Assembly: GCA_012271025.1 (NCBI GenBank)
Contig: JAAXHF010000255.1
Coordinates: 1-17,702 of the forward strand
Source: Deltaproteobacteria bacterium
GTDB lineage: Bacteria; Desulfobacterota_B; Binatia; Bin18
Direction: 5' to 3'
DNA: 17,702 nucleotides
Positions 5,897 through 13,718 of the stretch are shown here, piece by piece. The notes under the pieces are model-generated. The model saw only the letters and a program-made list of their open reading frames with translations, was not told the DNA's origin and searched no databases. The stretch's first letter is position 1. Each line of letters starts with the position of its first letter. The position numbers were made by a program, and so were the translations under genes.

Positions 5897-6826
5897 TCAG
5901 GATTTAAGCGATTTGAAGACCGAGCCGAGTTCTTCTTTAGCCGTCCCGCCCTTGGCCAGCTCGCCCTTGAGCTCGTCGCCTAGCTCGTTCGGGTCCCAGT
6001 CGCCGAGCTTTTTGACCGTTCCGGCCGAGTGCCAGCCCTTCATCAGCCACACGCAGCCGCCGCCGACACGGAAGACCTCGCCGTGGACCCCGGCCGCGTC
6101 ATCACTCGCCAGCCAGGCCACCAGCGGGGCGACGTGGTGGGGGCTGAAGTAGTCGTGCTCGCCCTCTTTGGCGTCCATCAGGCCGGCCGTCTGGGGCGTG
6201 GCGTCAACCGTCAGGCGGGTACGTGCCAGCGGGGCAATCGCATTGCCGGTCACGCCGTATTTCTGCATCTCGCGGTCGACGATGATCGCCATGGTGGCGA
6301 CCGCAGCCTTGGCCGGACCGTAGTTGGGCTGGCCGGGACTGCCCAGCAGGCCGGCGTCCGAGGAGGTGTTGATCACTCGGCCGTTCAGGATATTGCCCGC
6401 CTTGTGCTGTTCACGCCAGTACTCACAGGCGTGGCGGCTACAGTTGAAGGTGCCTTTCATGTGCACGTTAATGACCGCATCCCACTCTTCTTCCGACATA
6501 TTGAAGATCATCCGGTCGCGCAGGATGCCGGCGTTGTTGACCAGAATGTTCAGCTGCCCGAAGCTGTCGAGCGCCTGTTCAACGATCCGTTTGGCGCCTT
6601 TGAAGTCGGTCACGCTCTCGGTATTGGCCACCGCTTCGCCTCCGGCGGCTTTGATTTCATTGACGACCTGTTGGGCCGGACCGACATCCGAGCCGGTTCC
6701 GTCGAAATGGCCGCCGAGATCGTTGACCACCAGCTTGGCGCCGTGTTTGGCCATGAGCAGGGCTTCTTCGCGGCCGATGCCTCGACCGGCGCCGGTGACG
6801 ATGGCAACCTTGCCGTCTAATAACAT
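5897..6826 (-). CDS. Short-chain dehydrogenase/reductase, MFE-2-type 3-hydroxyacyl-CoA dehydrogenase-like
   Basis: A cytoplasmic NAD(P)-dependent oxidoreductase of the classical SDR fold. It has TGAGRGIG at residues 11-18 for the cofactor, NNAG at 97-100, and the catalytic set N120, S155/S156, Y169 and K173 (SSDAGLLGSPGQPNYGPAKA). The NDLGG at 35-39 and the long C-terminal extension to 309 residues (WDPNELGDELK...) resemble the dehydrogenase unit of peroxisomal-type multifunctional enzymes, so the likely substrate is a 3-hydroxyacyl-CoA; a FabG-like role is less likely. ATG 6826 has GGAGAG eight bases upstream. A TTGACA box lies at 6895-6900 on the minus strand but has no good -10. The adjacent glnA terminator isolates it from the glnBA transcript. 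Confidence 0.92.
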   Translation of the reverse strand: MLLDGKVAIVTGAGRGIGREEALLMAKHGAKLVVNDLGGHFDGTGSDVGPAQQVVNEIKAAGGEAVANTESVTDFKGAKRIVEQALDSFGQLNILVNNAGILRDRMIFNMSEEEWDAVINVHMKGTFNCSRHACEYWREQHKAGNILNGRVINTSSDAGLLGSPGQPNYGPAKAAVATMAIIVDREMQKYGVTGNAIAPLARTRLTVDATPQTAGLMDAKEGEHDYFSPHHVAPLVAWLASDDAAGVHGEVFRVGGGCVWLMKGWHSAGTVKKLGDWDPNELGDELKGELAKGGTAKEELGSVFKSLKS

Positions 6827-6936
6827 GATAAGCTCTCCTTTTGCGGCATGTGCAGAGTAAAAAACCCCTCTTGTCTGCCTGACTTGCCCAGATTTGTCAA
6901 CCGGTTTGGGCCTGGACCGGCGCCGGGCCGGAAAGG

Positions 6937-6973
6937 AAAAAACAAAAAGGGGGAAGAAGTCTTCCCCCTTTTT
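6937..6973 (-). terminator. Intrinsic terminator of glnBA
   Basis: A 13-bp stem (6944-6956 with 6961-6973, 4-base loop) of A5-G5-AAG against its complement. Read on the minus strand it ends in TTTTT-G-TTTTTT, a strong terminator 25 bases beyond the glnA stop codon. Confidence 0.92.
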
Positions 6974-6997
6974 GACTCCCGTCAGACGAGCTGCGTT

Positions 6998-8410
6998 TTA
7001 GACGTCGTAGTATAGCGAGAACTCGTACGGGTGGGGCCGCAGGCGGAGCGGATCGACCTCGTTCTCGCGTTTGTAGTCAACCCAGGTCTCGACCACGTCT
7101 TTGGTGAACACGTCGCCCTTGAGGAGGAACTCATAGTCGCTCTCCAGGGCGTCGAGGGCGGCGGGTAAGGAACCGGGCACGGACGGCACGCCGGCCAATT
7201 CCTCGGGGGTGAGCGAGTAGATATCCTTGTCGAGCGGATCGCCCGGATTCAGTCTGCGCTCAACACCGTCAAGCCCGGCCATCAGCATGGCCGAGAAGGC
7301 CAGATAGGGGTTGCTCGACGGGTCCGGAAAACGGACTTCGATGCGTTTGGCCTTGGGACTCGGCGAGTACATCGGGATGCGGACCGCAGCCGAGCGGTTG
7401 CGGGACGAGTAGGCCAGGTTGACCGGCGCCTCAAAGCCGGGCACCAGTCGCCGGTAGGAGTTGGCGGTCGGAGCGACAAAGGCGCACAGGGCCGAGGCGT
7501 GGGCCAGGATGCCGGCGATATAGTGCATGCCGAGTTCGCTGATCCCACCATAGCCGTCACCGGCAAACAGGGGCTGGTCATCTTTCCACACCGACTGGTG
7601 GGTGTGCATACCCGAGCCGTTGTCGCCAAAAATCGGTTTGGGCATGAAGGTGGCGGTTTTGCCGTGCCGCTTGGCGACATTCTTGACGATATACTTGTAC
7701 CACTGGAGCGCGTCGGCCATCTGGACCAAGGGCAGGAAGCGCATGTCGATTTCGGCCTGTCCGGCGGTCGCCACCTCGTGGTGGTGCTTCTCAATTCGGA
7801 TCCCGATGTCTTCCATTATCCGGATCATTTCGGTCCGAATGTCCTGGTAGGAGTCCAGCGGAGAGACCGGGAAATAGCCCTCTTTGTGACGGGGCTTGTA
7901 GCCCAGGTTGGGTCCTTCCTCCTGGCCCGAATTCCAGCTGCCCTCGACCGAGTTGACGTGGTAGTAGCCCTCGTGGGCGTTCTGGTCGAAGCGGACATCG
8001 TCGAGGATGAAGAATTCAGGCTCCGGTCCAAAATAGGCTACGTCGCCCACGCCGCTCGATTTGAGATACGCCTCGGCCTTGCGGGCGATATTGCGCGGGT
8101 CGCGCGAATAGTCCTCTTTGGTGATCGGATCGACGATATTGCAGATCAGGGACAGGGTCGGGGTTTGACAGAACGGATCGAGGACGGCGGTGGCCGCATC
8201 CGGGATGACGAGCATGTCCGAGGAGTCAATCGACTGCCAGCCACGAATCGAAGACCCGTCAAAGCCGAGCCCGTCCTCGAAGATCTCTTCTTCGTATTCG
8301 CTCAGCGGGATGGAAAAATGCTGCCAGGTGCCGATAAAGTCCATGAACTTGAGGTCCACGACCTCGGCGTTTTTCTCCTGCGCTAAGGCAATCGCGTCTT
8401 GGGGTGTCAT
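6998..8410 (-). CDS. glnA: Glutamine synthetase type I
   Basis: ATP-dependent synthesis of glutamine from glutamate and ammonia; the active form is a cytoplasmic dodecamer. The 470 residues have the usual GSI length. Visible motifs are [12 protein letters not shown] (48-58), metal-binding FGPEPEFFI (E130, E132), E212 and E220, [10 protein letters not shown] (H269), and the ATP/glutamate-binding [15 protein letters not shown]. The sequence [10 protein letters not shown] carries Y398, equivalent to the adenylylated tyrosine of enteric GlnA, so it belongs to the GSI-beta group controlled by GlnE. ATG 8410 is preceded by AGGAGA. It follows glnB by 45 bases in one operon and ends in a strong terminator. 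Confidence 0.99.
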   Translation of the reverse strand: MTPQDAIALAQEKNAEVVDLKFMDFIGTWQHFSIPLSEYEEEIFEDGLGFDGSSIRGWQSIDSSDMLVIPDAATAVLDPFCQTPTLSLICNIVDPITKEDYSRDPRNIARKAEAYLKSSGVGDVAYFGPEPEFFILDDVRFDQNAHEGYYHVNSVEGSWNSGQEEGPNLGYKPRHKEGYFPVSPLDSYQDIRTEMIRIMEDIGIRIEKHHHEVATAGQAEIDMRFLPLVQMADALQWYKYIVKNVAKRHGKTATFMPKPIFGDNGSGMHTHQSVWKDDQPLFAGDGYGGISELGMHYIAGILAHASALCAFVAPTANSYRRLVPGFEAPVNLAYSSRNRSAAVRIPMYSPSPKAKRIEVRFPDPSSNPYLAFSAMLMAGLDGVERRLNPGDPLDKDIYSLTPEELAGVPSVPGSLPAALDALESDYEFLLKGDVFTKDVVETWVDYKRENEVDPLRLRPHPYEFSLYYDV

Positions 8411-8455
8411 ACGTCTCCTGTCCTCCTGTACTCCAGTGCGTTCAGATTCGTCAGC

Positions 8456-8856
<401 letters not shown>

Positions 8857-8871
8857 GCATCTGTAGAGAGC

Positions 8872-8888
8872 AGCAAAAAGAATACCAA
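8872..8888 (-). promoter_or_regulatory. Candidate sigma-54 (-24/-12) promoter of glnBA
   Basis: The minus strand reads TTGGTATTCTTTTTGCT. GG and GC are 12 bases apart, as in the consensus TGGCACG-N4-TTGCW, and the -12 half TTGCT is perfect. Transcription would start near 8861, about 55 bases before glnB. No clear NtrC binding site was found upstream, which limits confidence. Confidence 0.45.
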
Positions 8889-8977
8889 ACCCCTCGGCCT
8901 CTGAATAGGCGGTTTCTGGCCCACGGCCCTCTTTTTCAGGGCCACGGCTTGCCTATTTCGCGGGCAACGCTCTTTTT

Positions 8978-9625
8978 TTAGGCAGAAGAATCGGGCTCTT
9001 CAGGCGCGGTGTGTTTTCCGTCGGAGGCGAGTCGGAAGGGAGCCTCCTGGCCTTTCCACAGACGCCTGATATTGTCGCGGTGGCGGGCGACGACGAGCAG
9101 GGCCAGCAGCGAGACGGCGAACAGATAGGGCCGGGGATAGGCCAGAACGGCCAGCAGGGGCGGCACGGCGAGCGTCGCGGCCAGGGACGCCGCAGAGACG
9201 ATCCGGCTGGCGGCAAAGACGCCGACGAACACGACCAAGGCCGACAGGGTGGCCAGCGGAGTCAGGCCCAGCAGCACGCCAAAGCCCGAGGCGATGCCCT
9301 TGCCGCCTGTAAAGCCCAGGAAAATCGAAAACATATGGCCGACCACCACCGCCACCGCGGTAGCGGCCTGAACGACCTCTCCAAAGCCGAGCAGCCGCAC
9401 TGCCAGCACCGGGATCAGCCCCTTTGCCATGTCGCCGGCCAGGGTCAGCAGGCCGGCCGTTCTGCCGGCGGTACGGGCCAGGTTGGTGGCGCCGATATTG
9501 CCGCTGCCGGTCTGGCGGACCGCGATGCCCAGGCGGCGGCCGATGAGATCACCGGTCGGGATCGAGCCGCATACATAGGCGATGAGGGGAGCCAGCAGGC
9601 AGGCGACACAGGCGAAGTCTTGCAT
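8978..9625 (-). CDS. plsY: Glycerol-3-phosphate acyltransferase PlsY
   Basis: Inner-membrane enzyme that transfers acyl groups from acyl-phosphate to glycerol 3-phosphate, the first step of phospholipid synthesis with PlsX. The 215 residues from ATG 9625 contain GSIPTGDLIGR (20-30), GSGNIGATNLAR (40-51) and GHMFSIFLGFTGGKG (96-110), the PlsY signature loops between hydrophobic helices. The basic, charged tail (RHRDNIRRLWKG) is also typical. The frame is open further upstream, but that part runs through a tRNA gene and is not coding. No Shine-Dalgarno is visible before ATG 9625. The start is 38 bases from the mature 3' end of tRNA-Pro on the same strand, so the two are probably co-transcribed. 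Confidence 0.96.
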   Translation of the reverse strand: MQDFACVACLLAPLIAYVCGSIPTGDLIGRRLGIAVRQTGSGNIGATNLARTAGRTAGLLTLAGDMAKGLIPVLAVRLLGFGEVVQAATAVAVVVGHMFSIFLGFTGGKGIASGFGVLLGLTPLATLSALVVFVGVFAASRIVSAASLAATLAVPPLLAVLAYPRPYLFAVSLLALLVVARHRDNIRRLWKGQEAPFRLASDGKHTAPEEPDSSA

Positions 9626-9663
9626 GGCCGATGCGGGAAGAAGACCGAGGGATGGAACAAACG

Positions 9664-9740
9664 TGGTCGGGGTGACTGGATTTGAACCAGCGACCCCACG
9701 GTCCCGAACCGTGTGCTCTACCAGGCTGAGCCACACCCCG
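9664..9740 (-). tRNA. tRNA-Pro (anticodon CGG), CCA encoded
   Basis: A 77-base cloverleaf on the minus strand. Acceptor arms CGGGGTG and CACCCCG pair fully. The D arm is GCTC/GAGC, the anticodon arm is CACGG-TTCGGGA-CCGTG with anticodon CGG, the variable loop is GGGTC, and the T arm is GCTGG-TTCAAAT-CCAGT. The discriminator A and the CCA end are encoded (9664-9667). It reads proline CCG codons. plsY lies directly downstream on the same strand. Confidence 0.98.
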
Positions 9741-9753
9741 ACACGTCCCTCTC

Positions 9754-9783
9754 CTAATAGCGCCTGCCAGGGAAGAGGGTCAA
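9754..9783 (-). promoter_or_regulatory. Predicted promoter of tRNA-Pro (and possibly plsY)
   Basis: On the minus strand, TTGACC (9778-9783), 18 bases, then TATTAG (9754-9759). The start site would fall near 9747, seven bases before the mature tRNA 5' end. Good boxes and position support it. Confidence 0.6.
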
Positions 9784-9802
9784 GTAGGGGATAGTGAGAA
9801 GA

Positions 9803-9841
9803 AAAGGCAAAACTCAAATGGCAAAAGGCAAAGGTCAAATG
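9803..9841. repeat. Short AAAGGCAAA/TCAAATG-type repeat, copy 1
   Basis: An irregular run of AAAAGGCAAAA, CTCAAATGG, CAAAAGGCAAAGG and TCAAATG units between the tRNA promoter and the 3' end of the GNAT gene. The same word set makes up the longer array at 12726-12797, so this appears to be a dispersed short-repeat family. Confidence 0.7.
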
Positions 9842-9886
9842 TAGAGGGCGACCCAGCGGGCCGTCCTTGGGGGGGGCCAGAGGCAA

Positions 9887-10318
9887 TCAGACCAGGGAGC
9901 AGGCGAACAGAGGGCCTGCTGCGGCGAATCCGTTTTGCGTCAACAGTCGTCGGTCGGCTCGGGCGGACTGCACGAGCAGCTGTTGACAGCCCCGTTGCCG
10001 AGCGCGGGCCTTGGCAAAGTCGAGCAGGGCCCGAGCGATATCTGCGGCAGCGGGACGAACGATGAGGTCAAGCAGAGCCTGCCAGCCGGGCGATCCCAGG
10101 GTTCGCACATAGCACACCAGCAGCATGCCCTGGACGGCGCCGGCCTGTTCGGCGACGTAGAAGTCGAGCCGCGGGTCACTCGCCAGGCGTCGCCAGTGGC
10201 GGGTCTCGGCGCGGCTGATCGACTCGGCCGCAGCCGGGGCGGCGAGGAGTCGCAGGGCCGGGATGTCGGTCCGTTTTGCGCGACGTATGCGGAGTCCCTC
10301 GTCTGATCGCTGGACCAT
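9887..10318 (-). CDS. GNAT-family N-acetyltransferase
   Basis: A 143-residue single-domain acetyltransferase whose acceptor is unknown. The N-terminal LRIRRAKRTDIPAL (residues 9-22) is the usual first strand and helix of GNAT proteins. FYVAEQAGAVQGMLLVCYV is the strand pair before the acetyl-CoA-binding region. The later helix DIARALLDFAKARARQRGCQQL leads to the typical end NGFAAAGPLF. The pyrophosphate-binding R/QxxGxG/A loop is poorly conserved (VRPAAADIARALL), so activity is uncertain. ATG 10318 lacks a clear ribosome binding site. It is divergent from the RNA methyltransferase gene and ends next to a short-repeat tract. Confidence 0.85.
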   Translation of the reverse strand: MVQRSDEGLRIRRAKRTDIPALRLLAAPAAAESISRAETRHWRRLASDPRLDFYVAEQAGAVQGMLLVCYVRTLGSPGWQALLDLIVRPAAADIARALLDFAKARARQRGCQQLLVQSARADRRLLTQNGFAAAGPLFACSLV

Positions 10319-10438
10319 GGCCCGCCGTACTTAACATAAAGCCCGCTGGTGCGGAAGGAACGCTACGGACCGCTATCGCCTCGGTTTGTCTTGTTTCCCC
10401 GGAAGGGGATTGCTGAGGGTGGGGTGGTGACCTTGTAG

Positions 10439-10479
10439 GGGGCGGGTTTGAAACCCGCCCCTGCCGGTTTCCAAACCGG
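10439..10479. repeat. Pair of intergenic palindromes
   Basis: The first palindrome, 10439-10461, has 11-bp arms (GGGGCGGGTTT and its complement) around one central base. The second, 10464-10479, is CCGGTTTCCAAACCGG. Both carry a GGTTT/AAACC core. They fill the 278-bp gap between the divergent GNAT and RlmD-like genes together with a looser CTGCCC...GGGCAG pair further right. Similar palindromes occur as dispersed intergenic repeats in other genomes; that comparison is from memory. Confidence 0.7.
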
Positions 10480-10596
10480 GCACCGGCCGCAAACCTGCTG
10501 CCCGTCGCTCTTTACGTCTGGGGCAGGGCGGTTTAGGGTGCAGGCACTGCGACCCTGGGCGTCCTTGAAACGCCGTTGGGACCTATATTGAATCCT

Positions 10597-11889
10597 GTGT
10601 CTGCCGAGTCTCACCGTCTGACCATTGAGCGCCTGTCCTACGGTCCGGCCGGCATCGGCCGGCTTGACGGCAAGGTGGTCTTCGTGCCCGGCACGGCGCC
10701 CGGCGATCGGGTCGAAGTTGCGATTGAGGAGGATAAAAAGACCTATGCTGTGGCCCGGCTGACGGCCGTCCGGCAGCCCTCGGCCCAGCGCCGGCAGCCG
10801 CCGTGTCCGTATATTCCCCGCTGCGGCGGCTGTCCGTGGCAGCACATAGACTATGCCGAGCAGCTGCGGGCCAAACAGGCGCTGGTCGAGGAGCAGCTGC
10901 GGCGGATTGGCGGTCTATCCGACCCGCCGGTTCTGCCTATCATTCCCAGCCCCCGGGAATGGCACTATCGACACCGCATCCGGCTGCGGACCGCCCCGCC
11001 GGCCCGGCTGGGCTTTTATCAGGCGCGCTCGCACGATCTGATCGAGATCGAGTCGTGCCTCATCGCCGGGGAGACGAGTCCGCAGCAGCTGCGGACGGCG
11101 CGCCAGTGGTTGGCCGGGCTGCAAACGGTCGTGCGGCGGCTTGAGTTGCTGAGCGGCGAAGCCCGAACCGGACCGTCCCCAAGCGCACTGGTCGGCAATG
11201 CCGAGGGGCCGTTCCAGGCCGCTGACACCGAGACGTGTGAGCGTTTTGTGGACGACCACCCCGAGCTTGGCGGACTGGTGTTGTTTGGCCGTGGCTGGCG
11301 TCGTGAGTGGGGTGAGGTCGGGATCAGCCTGGACCTTGGGGTTGACAATCTCTGGCTGTCCGTCAGCAGCGGGGTTTTTACCCAGGTGAATCTGGCCGGC
11401 AACCGGACCCTGATTGAAACCGTGCTGCGGCTGGGCGACTTCAGCCCCCGTGACCGGGTGGTCGAGCTGTACTGCGGGGCCGGGAACCTGAGCCTGCCGC
11501 TCGCTTCTCGGGTGAGGTCGCTGATCGGCATAGACCGGGATCGGGTCGCGGTCGCCAATGCCCGCGCCAATGCGGCGCGGCTCGGGTTTGACACCCTGCG
11601 CTTTGTGCACGCCTCGGTGCGCCAGGGCATTGAGGCCTTGCTCGCCAGCGGACAACAGGCCGACGTTGTGGTGCTGGACCCATCGCGGGCTGGAGCCGCG
11701 GATATCATCGACAGGCTGCTGCAGTTCGGGGCGCGGAAGATCGTGTATGTGTCGTGCGATCCGACCACCCTGGCCCGCGATCTGCGGCGTCTCGGACAGC
11801 ATGGCTATCGGCCTGTCAGCCTGCAACCGATTGATCTTTTTCCCCACACCTACCACGTCGAGACGGTCGCCCTCGCTGTATTGACTTGA
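10597..11889 (+). CDS. rlmD: 23S rRNA (uracil-C5)-methyltransferase, RlmD/TrmA family
   Basis: SAM-dependent methylation of C5 of a uridine in rRNA (U1939 for RlmD); a tRNA U54 role is less likely because of the TRAM domain and Fe-S cysteines. With the GTG 10597 start there are 430 residues. A TRAM domain (LTIERLSYGPAGIGRLDGK) comes first, then 4Fe-4S ligands C70, C76, C79 (CPYIPRCGGC) and C154. FTQVN, the SAM loop ELYCGAGNLSLPLA, LDPSRAG and the catalytic VSCDPTTLARD (C387) follow in order. TTG 10576 and TTG 10588 are in-frame alternatives, and none has a clear ribosome binding site; the GTG fits the usual distance to the TRAM domain. It is divergent from the GNAT gene. Paralogue identity within the family is uncertain. 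Confidence 0.92.
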   Translation: MSAESHRLTIERLSYGPAGIGRLDGKVVFVPGTAPGDRVEVAIEEDKKTYAVARLTAVRQPSAQRRQPPCPYIPRCGGCPWQHIDYAEQLRAKQALVEEQLRRIGGLSDPPVLPIIPSPREWHYRHRIRLRTAPPARLGFYQARSHDLIEIESCLIAGETSPQQLRTARQWLAGLQTVVRRLELLSGEARTGPSPSALVGNAEGPFQAADTETCERFVDDHPELGGLVLFGRGWRREWGEVGISLDLGVDNLWLSVSSGVFTQVNLAGNRTLIETVLRLGDFSPRDRVVELYCGAGNLSLPLASRVRSLIGIDRDRVAVANARANAARLGFDTLRFVHASVRQGIEALLASGQQADVVVLDPSRAGAADIIDRLLQFGARKIVYVSCDPTTLARDLRRLGQHGYRPVSLQPIDLFPHTYHVETVALAVLT

Positions 11890-11976
11890 CGATATTCAGC
11901 CCCTATGCTTCCTGGCGCCAGTGACGAGTTCCGGTGTGGCAGAGGACGCAGCAGGCGTGTGAGTCGGAGGTGAGCC

Positions 11977-12243
11977 ATGTCAACGACGACCCAGAAAAGC
12001 CCCAACCCAGAAAGCCCCAAACGACCCAAAGTTACCCTGATTCCCGGCAAGGGAGTCTCACTGACGATCAACTATCTGCTCGAAGACCGTGATGAGCTGG
12101 AGTGGCTCGTCGCCGTTGGCCGCAACAAAAAGGGCGAGATTTTCTTCTACGATACCGGCGGGGATATTATCGAGGACCTTGGCGCGCTGGAGTATCTGAA
12201 ACAGCGTCTGAGCCGGGCTCACCTCAGCGAAGAGTGGGACTAG
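11977..12243 (+). CDS. Unrecognised small protein
   Basis: An 88-residue protein whose ATG 11977 follows a good GGAGGTGA ribosome binding site, which together with the neighbouring gene density supports a real gene. The first 18 residues are Ser/Thr/Pro/Lys-rich and partly repeated (KSPNPESPKRPK), probably disordered. The rest (VTLIPGKGVSLTINYLLED...) looks like a compact domain of alternating strands ending in a helix, acidic overall, with no signal peptide, membrane segment or metal motif. It lies 87 bases behind the RNA methyltransferase gene and could be in the same transcript. I do not recognise the family and assign no function. Confidence 0.75.
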   Translation: MSTTTQKSPNPESPKRPKVTLIPGKGVSLTINYLLEDRDELEWLVAVGRNKKGEIFFYDTGGDIIEDLGALEYLKQRLSRAHLSEEWD

Positions 12244-12283
12244 GGGCGAGAAACGGCCGGCGCAGAACCGGACACAGGTCCTT

Positions 12284-12670
12284 TCAGTCGTCCGGCGCCT
12301 CGGGTTGCCCGGCAATAACCTGCCCGGCCTCGATTGTGAGCGGCACCTTGGCCAGGAACTGACCGCACGGTGGACCGAAAATACACTCGCCGGTATCCGG
12401 CTCATAGGCCGCGCCATGGGTGGCGCACAGAATATAGCGGCCGTCCTCATTCAGAAACTGGTTGTCCACCCAGTCCATCGTCATCGGCACATGGCGGCAG
12501 CTGTTGACGTAGGCAAACAGTTCGCCCCCATAGTTGACGATGAAGCACTCGGTATCCCGTCCGTTCACGGTGCGGATGAATTTCTTTGTACAACCGGGTG
12601 TAATCTCGCCCAGCCGAGCCACAATCCGGCCGCTGGGGTAGGCTTGTTCGTCGTCGTTCTGATACGCCAC
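12284..12670 (-). CDS. Rieske [2Fe-2S] ferredoxin-like protein
   Basis: A soluble electron-transfer protein or small oxygenase-component ferredoxin. From GTG 12670 it has 128 residues. The Rieske cluster ligands are C58-R-H60 (VNSCRHVP) and C82-A-T-H85 (ILCATHGAAYEP), 21 residues apart; GPPCGQ near 99-104 is the usual third loop. The GTG follows GGGAGA. The frame is open further upstream but there consists of translated tandem repeat, so the longer version is rejected. There is no signal or membrane segment. It is divergent from the DUF2231 gene, with the repeat array between them. The electron partner is not evident here. Confidence 0.92.
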   Translation of the reverse strand: MAYQNDDEQAYPSGRIVARLGEITPGCTKKFIRTVNGRDTECFIVNYGGELFAYVNSCRHVPMTMDWVDNQFLNEDGRYILCATHGAAYEPDTGECIFGPPCGQFLAKVPLTIEAGQVIAGQPEAPDD

Positions 12671-12725
12671 GTGTGTCTCCCGTTCCGTCCTTGTACCACA
12701 CGGCCGGGGAGAGCATAAGAAGGCC

Positions 12726-12797
12726 AGGTCAAAAGGCCAAGTCAAAAGGCAAATGTCAAAGGGCAAAGGGCAAATGTCAAAGGGCAAATGTCAAAAA
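12726..12797. repeat. Tandem short-repeat array (GGGCAAATGTCAAA units)
   Basis: Degenerate units of 7-14 bases: GGTCAAAA, GGCCAAGTCAAAA, GGCAAATGTCAAA, GGGCAAA, then two copies of GGGCAAATGTCAAA, then AAC. It fills the space between the divergent Rieske and DUF2231 genes and runs into the first codons of the latter. It is related to the tract at 9803-9841. Confidence 0.88.
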
Positions 12798-13400
12798 CTC
12801 TCGGTTTGCCTGTTGGTTGGCATGGCGTGGGGGCTGTGGCTGGTGGCGAGGGCCGTGGCCCAGGACGGCGCTCCGGTGCCGCCGCTGGAGGCCGGGCTGG
12901 TGCTGACCCTGCACCCGGTGTTCGTCCATTTTGCGGTGGCGCTGACGGTCTGGGGCTGTGTGCTGGACTGCGCGGGCAGTGTGTGGCGCCGGCCCGGCTG
13001 GCAGCGGCTCGGCCGCCCGAGTTTCTTTGCCGGGGTCGGAGCGCTGGGTCTGGCCGTGCTGAGCGGCTGGATCGAACAGCAGCTGCCCCAGCCCAACAGT
13101 GCCTTTGACGCTCAGATCCAAGACCTGCTCGTTTACCATGAGTATCTGGGCTACGGCCTGTTCGGATTTTTTCTCGTCCTGGCGGTGGTGCGGACCCAGA
13201 TTGCGGGCCGTCTGCCGCTGTTTTTCGTGCTGCTGACCGGTCTCGGACTGGCCGGACTGGTCGTGCAGGGCCACTGGGGAGGGGAGCTGGTGTACCGCTA
13301 TGGGACGGGAGTGCGGGCGGTCCACATCCTGAGCCAACCGGCGCCCACACACGACAACGCCCCGAAGCGTGTCTCCGGGGCGTCTGGTGTGGACGAATAG
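12774..13400 (+). CDS. DUF2231-family membrane protein
   Basis: A 208-residue protein predicted to be an inner-membrane protein. An N-terminal signal-like segment (about 8-30, ending ARAVAQ) is followed by hydrophobic stretches near 43-66, 84-101, 124-143 and 148-166. Conserved DUF2231 features are LHPVFVHF (H47, H52), YHEY (H122, E123) and GGELVYRYGTGV near 169-180. The histidines could bind heme or metal, but no function is established. The start is in the repeat array, where AAAGGGCAA-ATG supplies both ribosome binding site and ATG. ATG 12753 (seven codons earlier) and ATG 12822 are alternatives. The last 20 residues come from a GC-rich inverted repeat (13359-13385) and look unlike a conserved domain. 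Confidence 0.83.
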   Translation: MSKGKCQKLSVCLLVGMAWGLWLVARAVAQDGAPVPPLEAGLVLTLHPVFVHFAVALTVWGCVLDCAGSVWRRPGWQRLGRPSFFAGVGALGLAVLSGWIEQQLPQPNSAFDAQIQDLLVYHEYLGYGLFGFFLVLAVVRTQIAGRLPLFFVLLTGLGLAGLVVQGHWGGELVYRYGTGVRAVHILSQPAPTHDNAPKRVSGASGVDE

Positions 13401-13406
13401 GGGAGC

Positions 13407-13610
13407 TTAGCCGGCGGTTTCTTCAGCCACAAAGCCGCAGGTCTGGTGGGTTCCGTCACAAAACGGTTTGTTGGAGGACTGGCCACAGCGGCACAGATAC
13501 ATGGGGTCTTCCTGGCCGGTGTACTCGGCCCGCTTCTGATCGGTGAGTTTTGCGCCGCCCCGCACCTCGTACGGACCGTTTTTCAGCGCACGAATCGTCA
13601 CATCTGCCAT
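13407..13610 (-). CDS. CDGSH iron-sulfur domain protein
   Basis: A 67-residue small redox or cluster-transfer protein. The motif CRCGQSSNKPFCDGTH provides the 3Cys-1His ligands of a labile [2Fe-2S] cluster (C40, C42, C51, H55), followed by the usual CGF. The N-terminal half (MADVTIRALKNGPYEVRGG) is the family's short beta domain. ATG 13610 is preceded by the strong ribosome binding site GGAGGGA. It lies 108 bases beyond thiO on the same strand and converges with the DUF2231 gene, whose stop is six bases away. No membrane anchor is present, unlike eukaryotic mitoNEET. Confidence 0.95.
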   Translation of the reverse strand: MADVTIRALKNGPYEVRGGAKLTDQKRAEYTGQEDPMYLCRCGQSSNKPFCDGTHQTCGFVAEETAG

Positions 13611-13718
13611 ACCTGTCCCTCCTTAGTGTATGAAAAAGTGCCATATCGGTCTGGCGCGGGGATTATGACATACCCCCTATCCAGCCGCAATCTCCGCCCG
13701 GCTGTGGGGCCTGCGACC

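Noticed and set aside
7499..8386. 295-codon plus-strand ORF opposite glnA
   Set aside because: Shadow frame of glutamine synthetase; no recognisable protein features.
9664..9740. tRNA-Pro as an attachment site of an integrated element
   Set aside because: No copy of the tRNA 3' end was found elsewhere in the window and no integrase is present.
9626..9886. Upstream extension of plsY to ATG 9886
   Set aside because: It would translate through tRNA-Pro and a repeat tract; the PlsY family starts near the ATG at 9625.
12671..12787. Upstream extension of the Rieske protein
   Set aside because: The added residues are translated tandem repeat; GTG 12670 has a suitable ribosome site and gives normal length.
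12726..12797. CRISPR array
   Set aside because: Units are 7-14 bases with no spacers of constant length and no cas genes; this is a simple tandem repeat.
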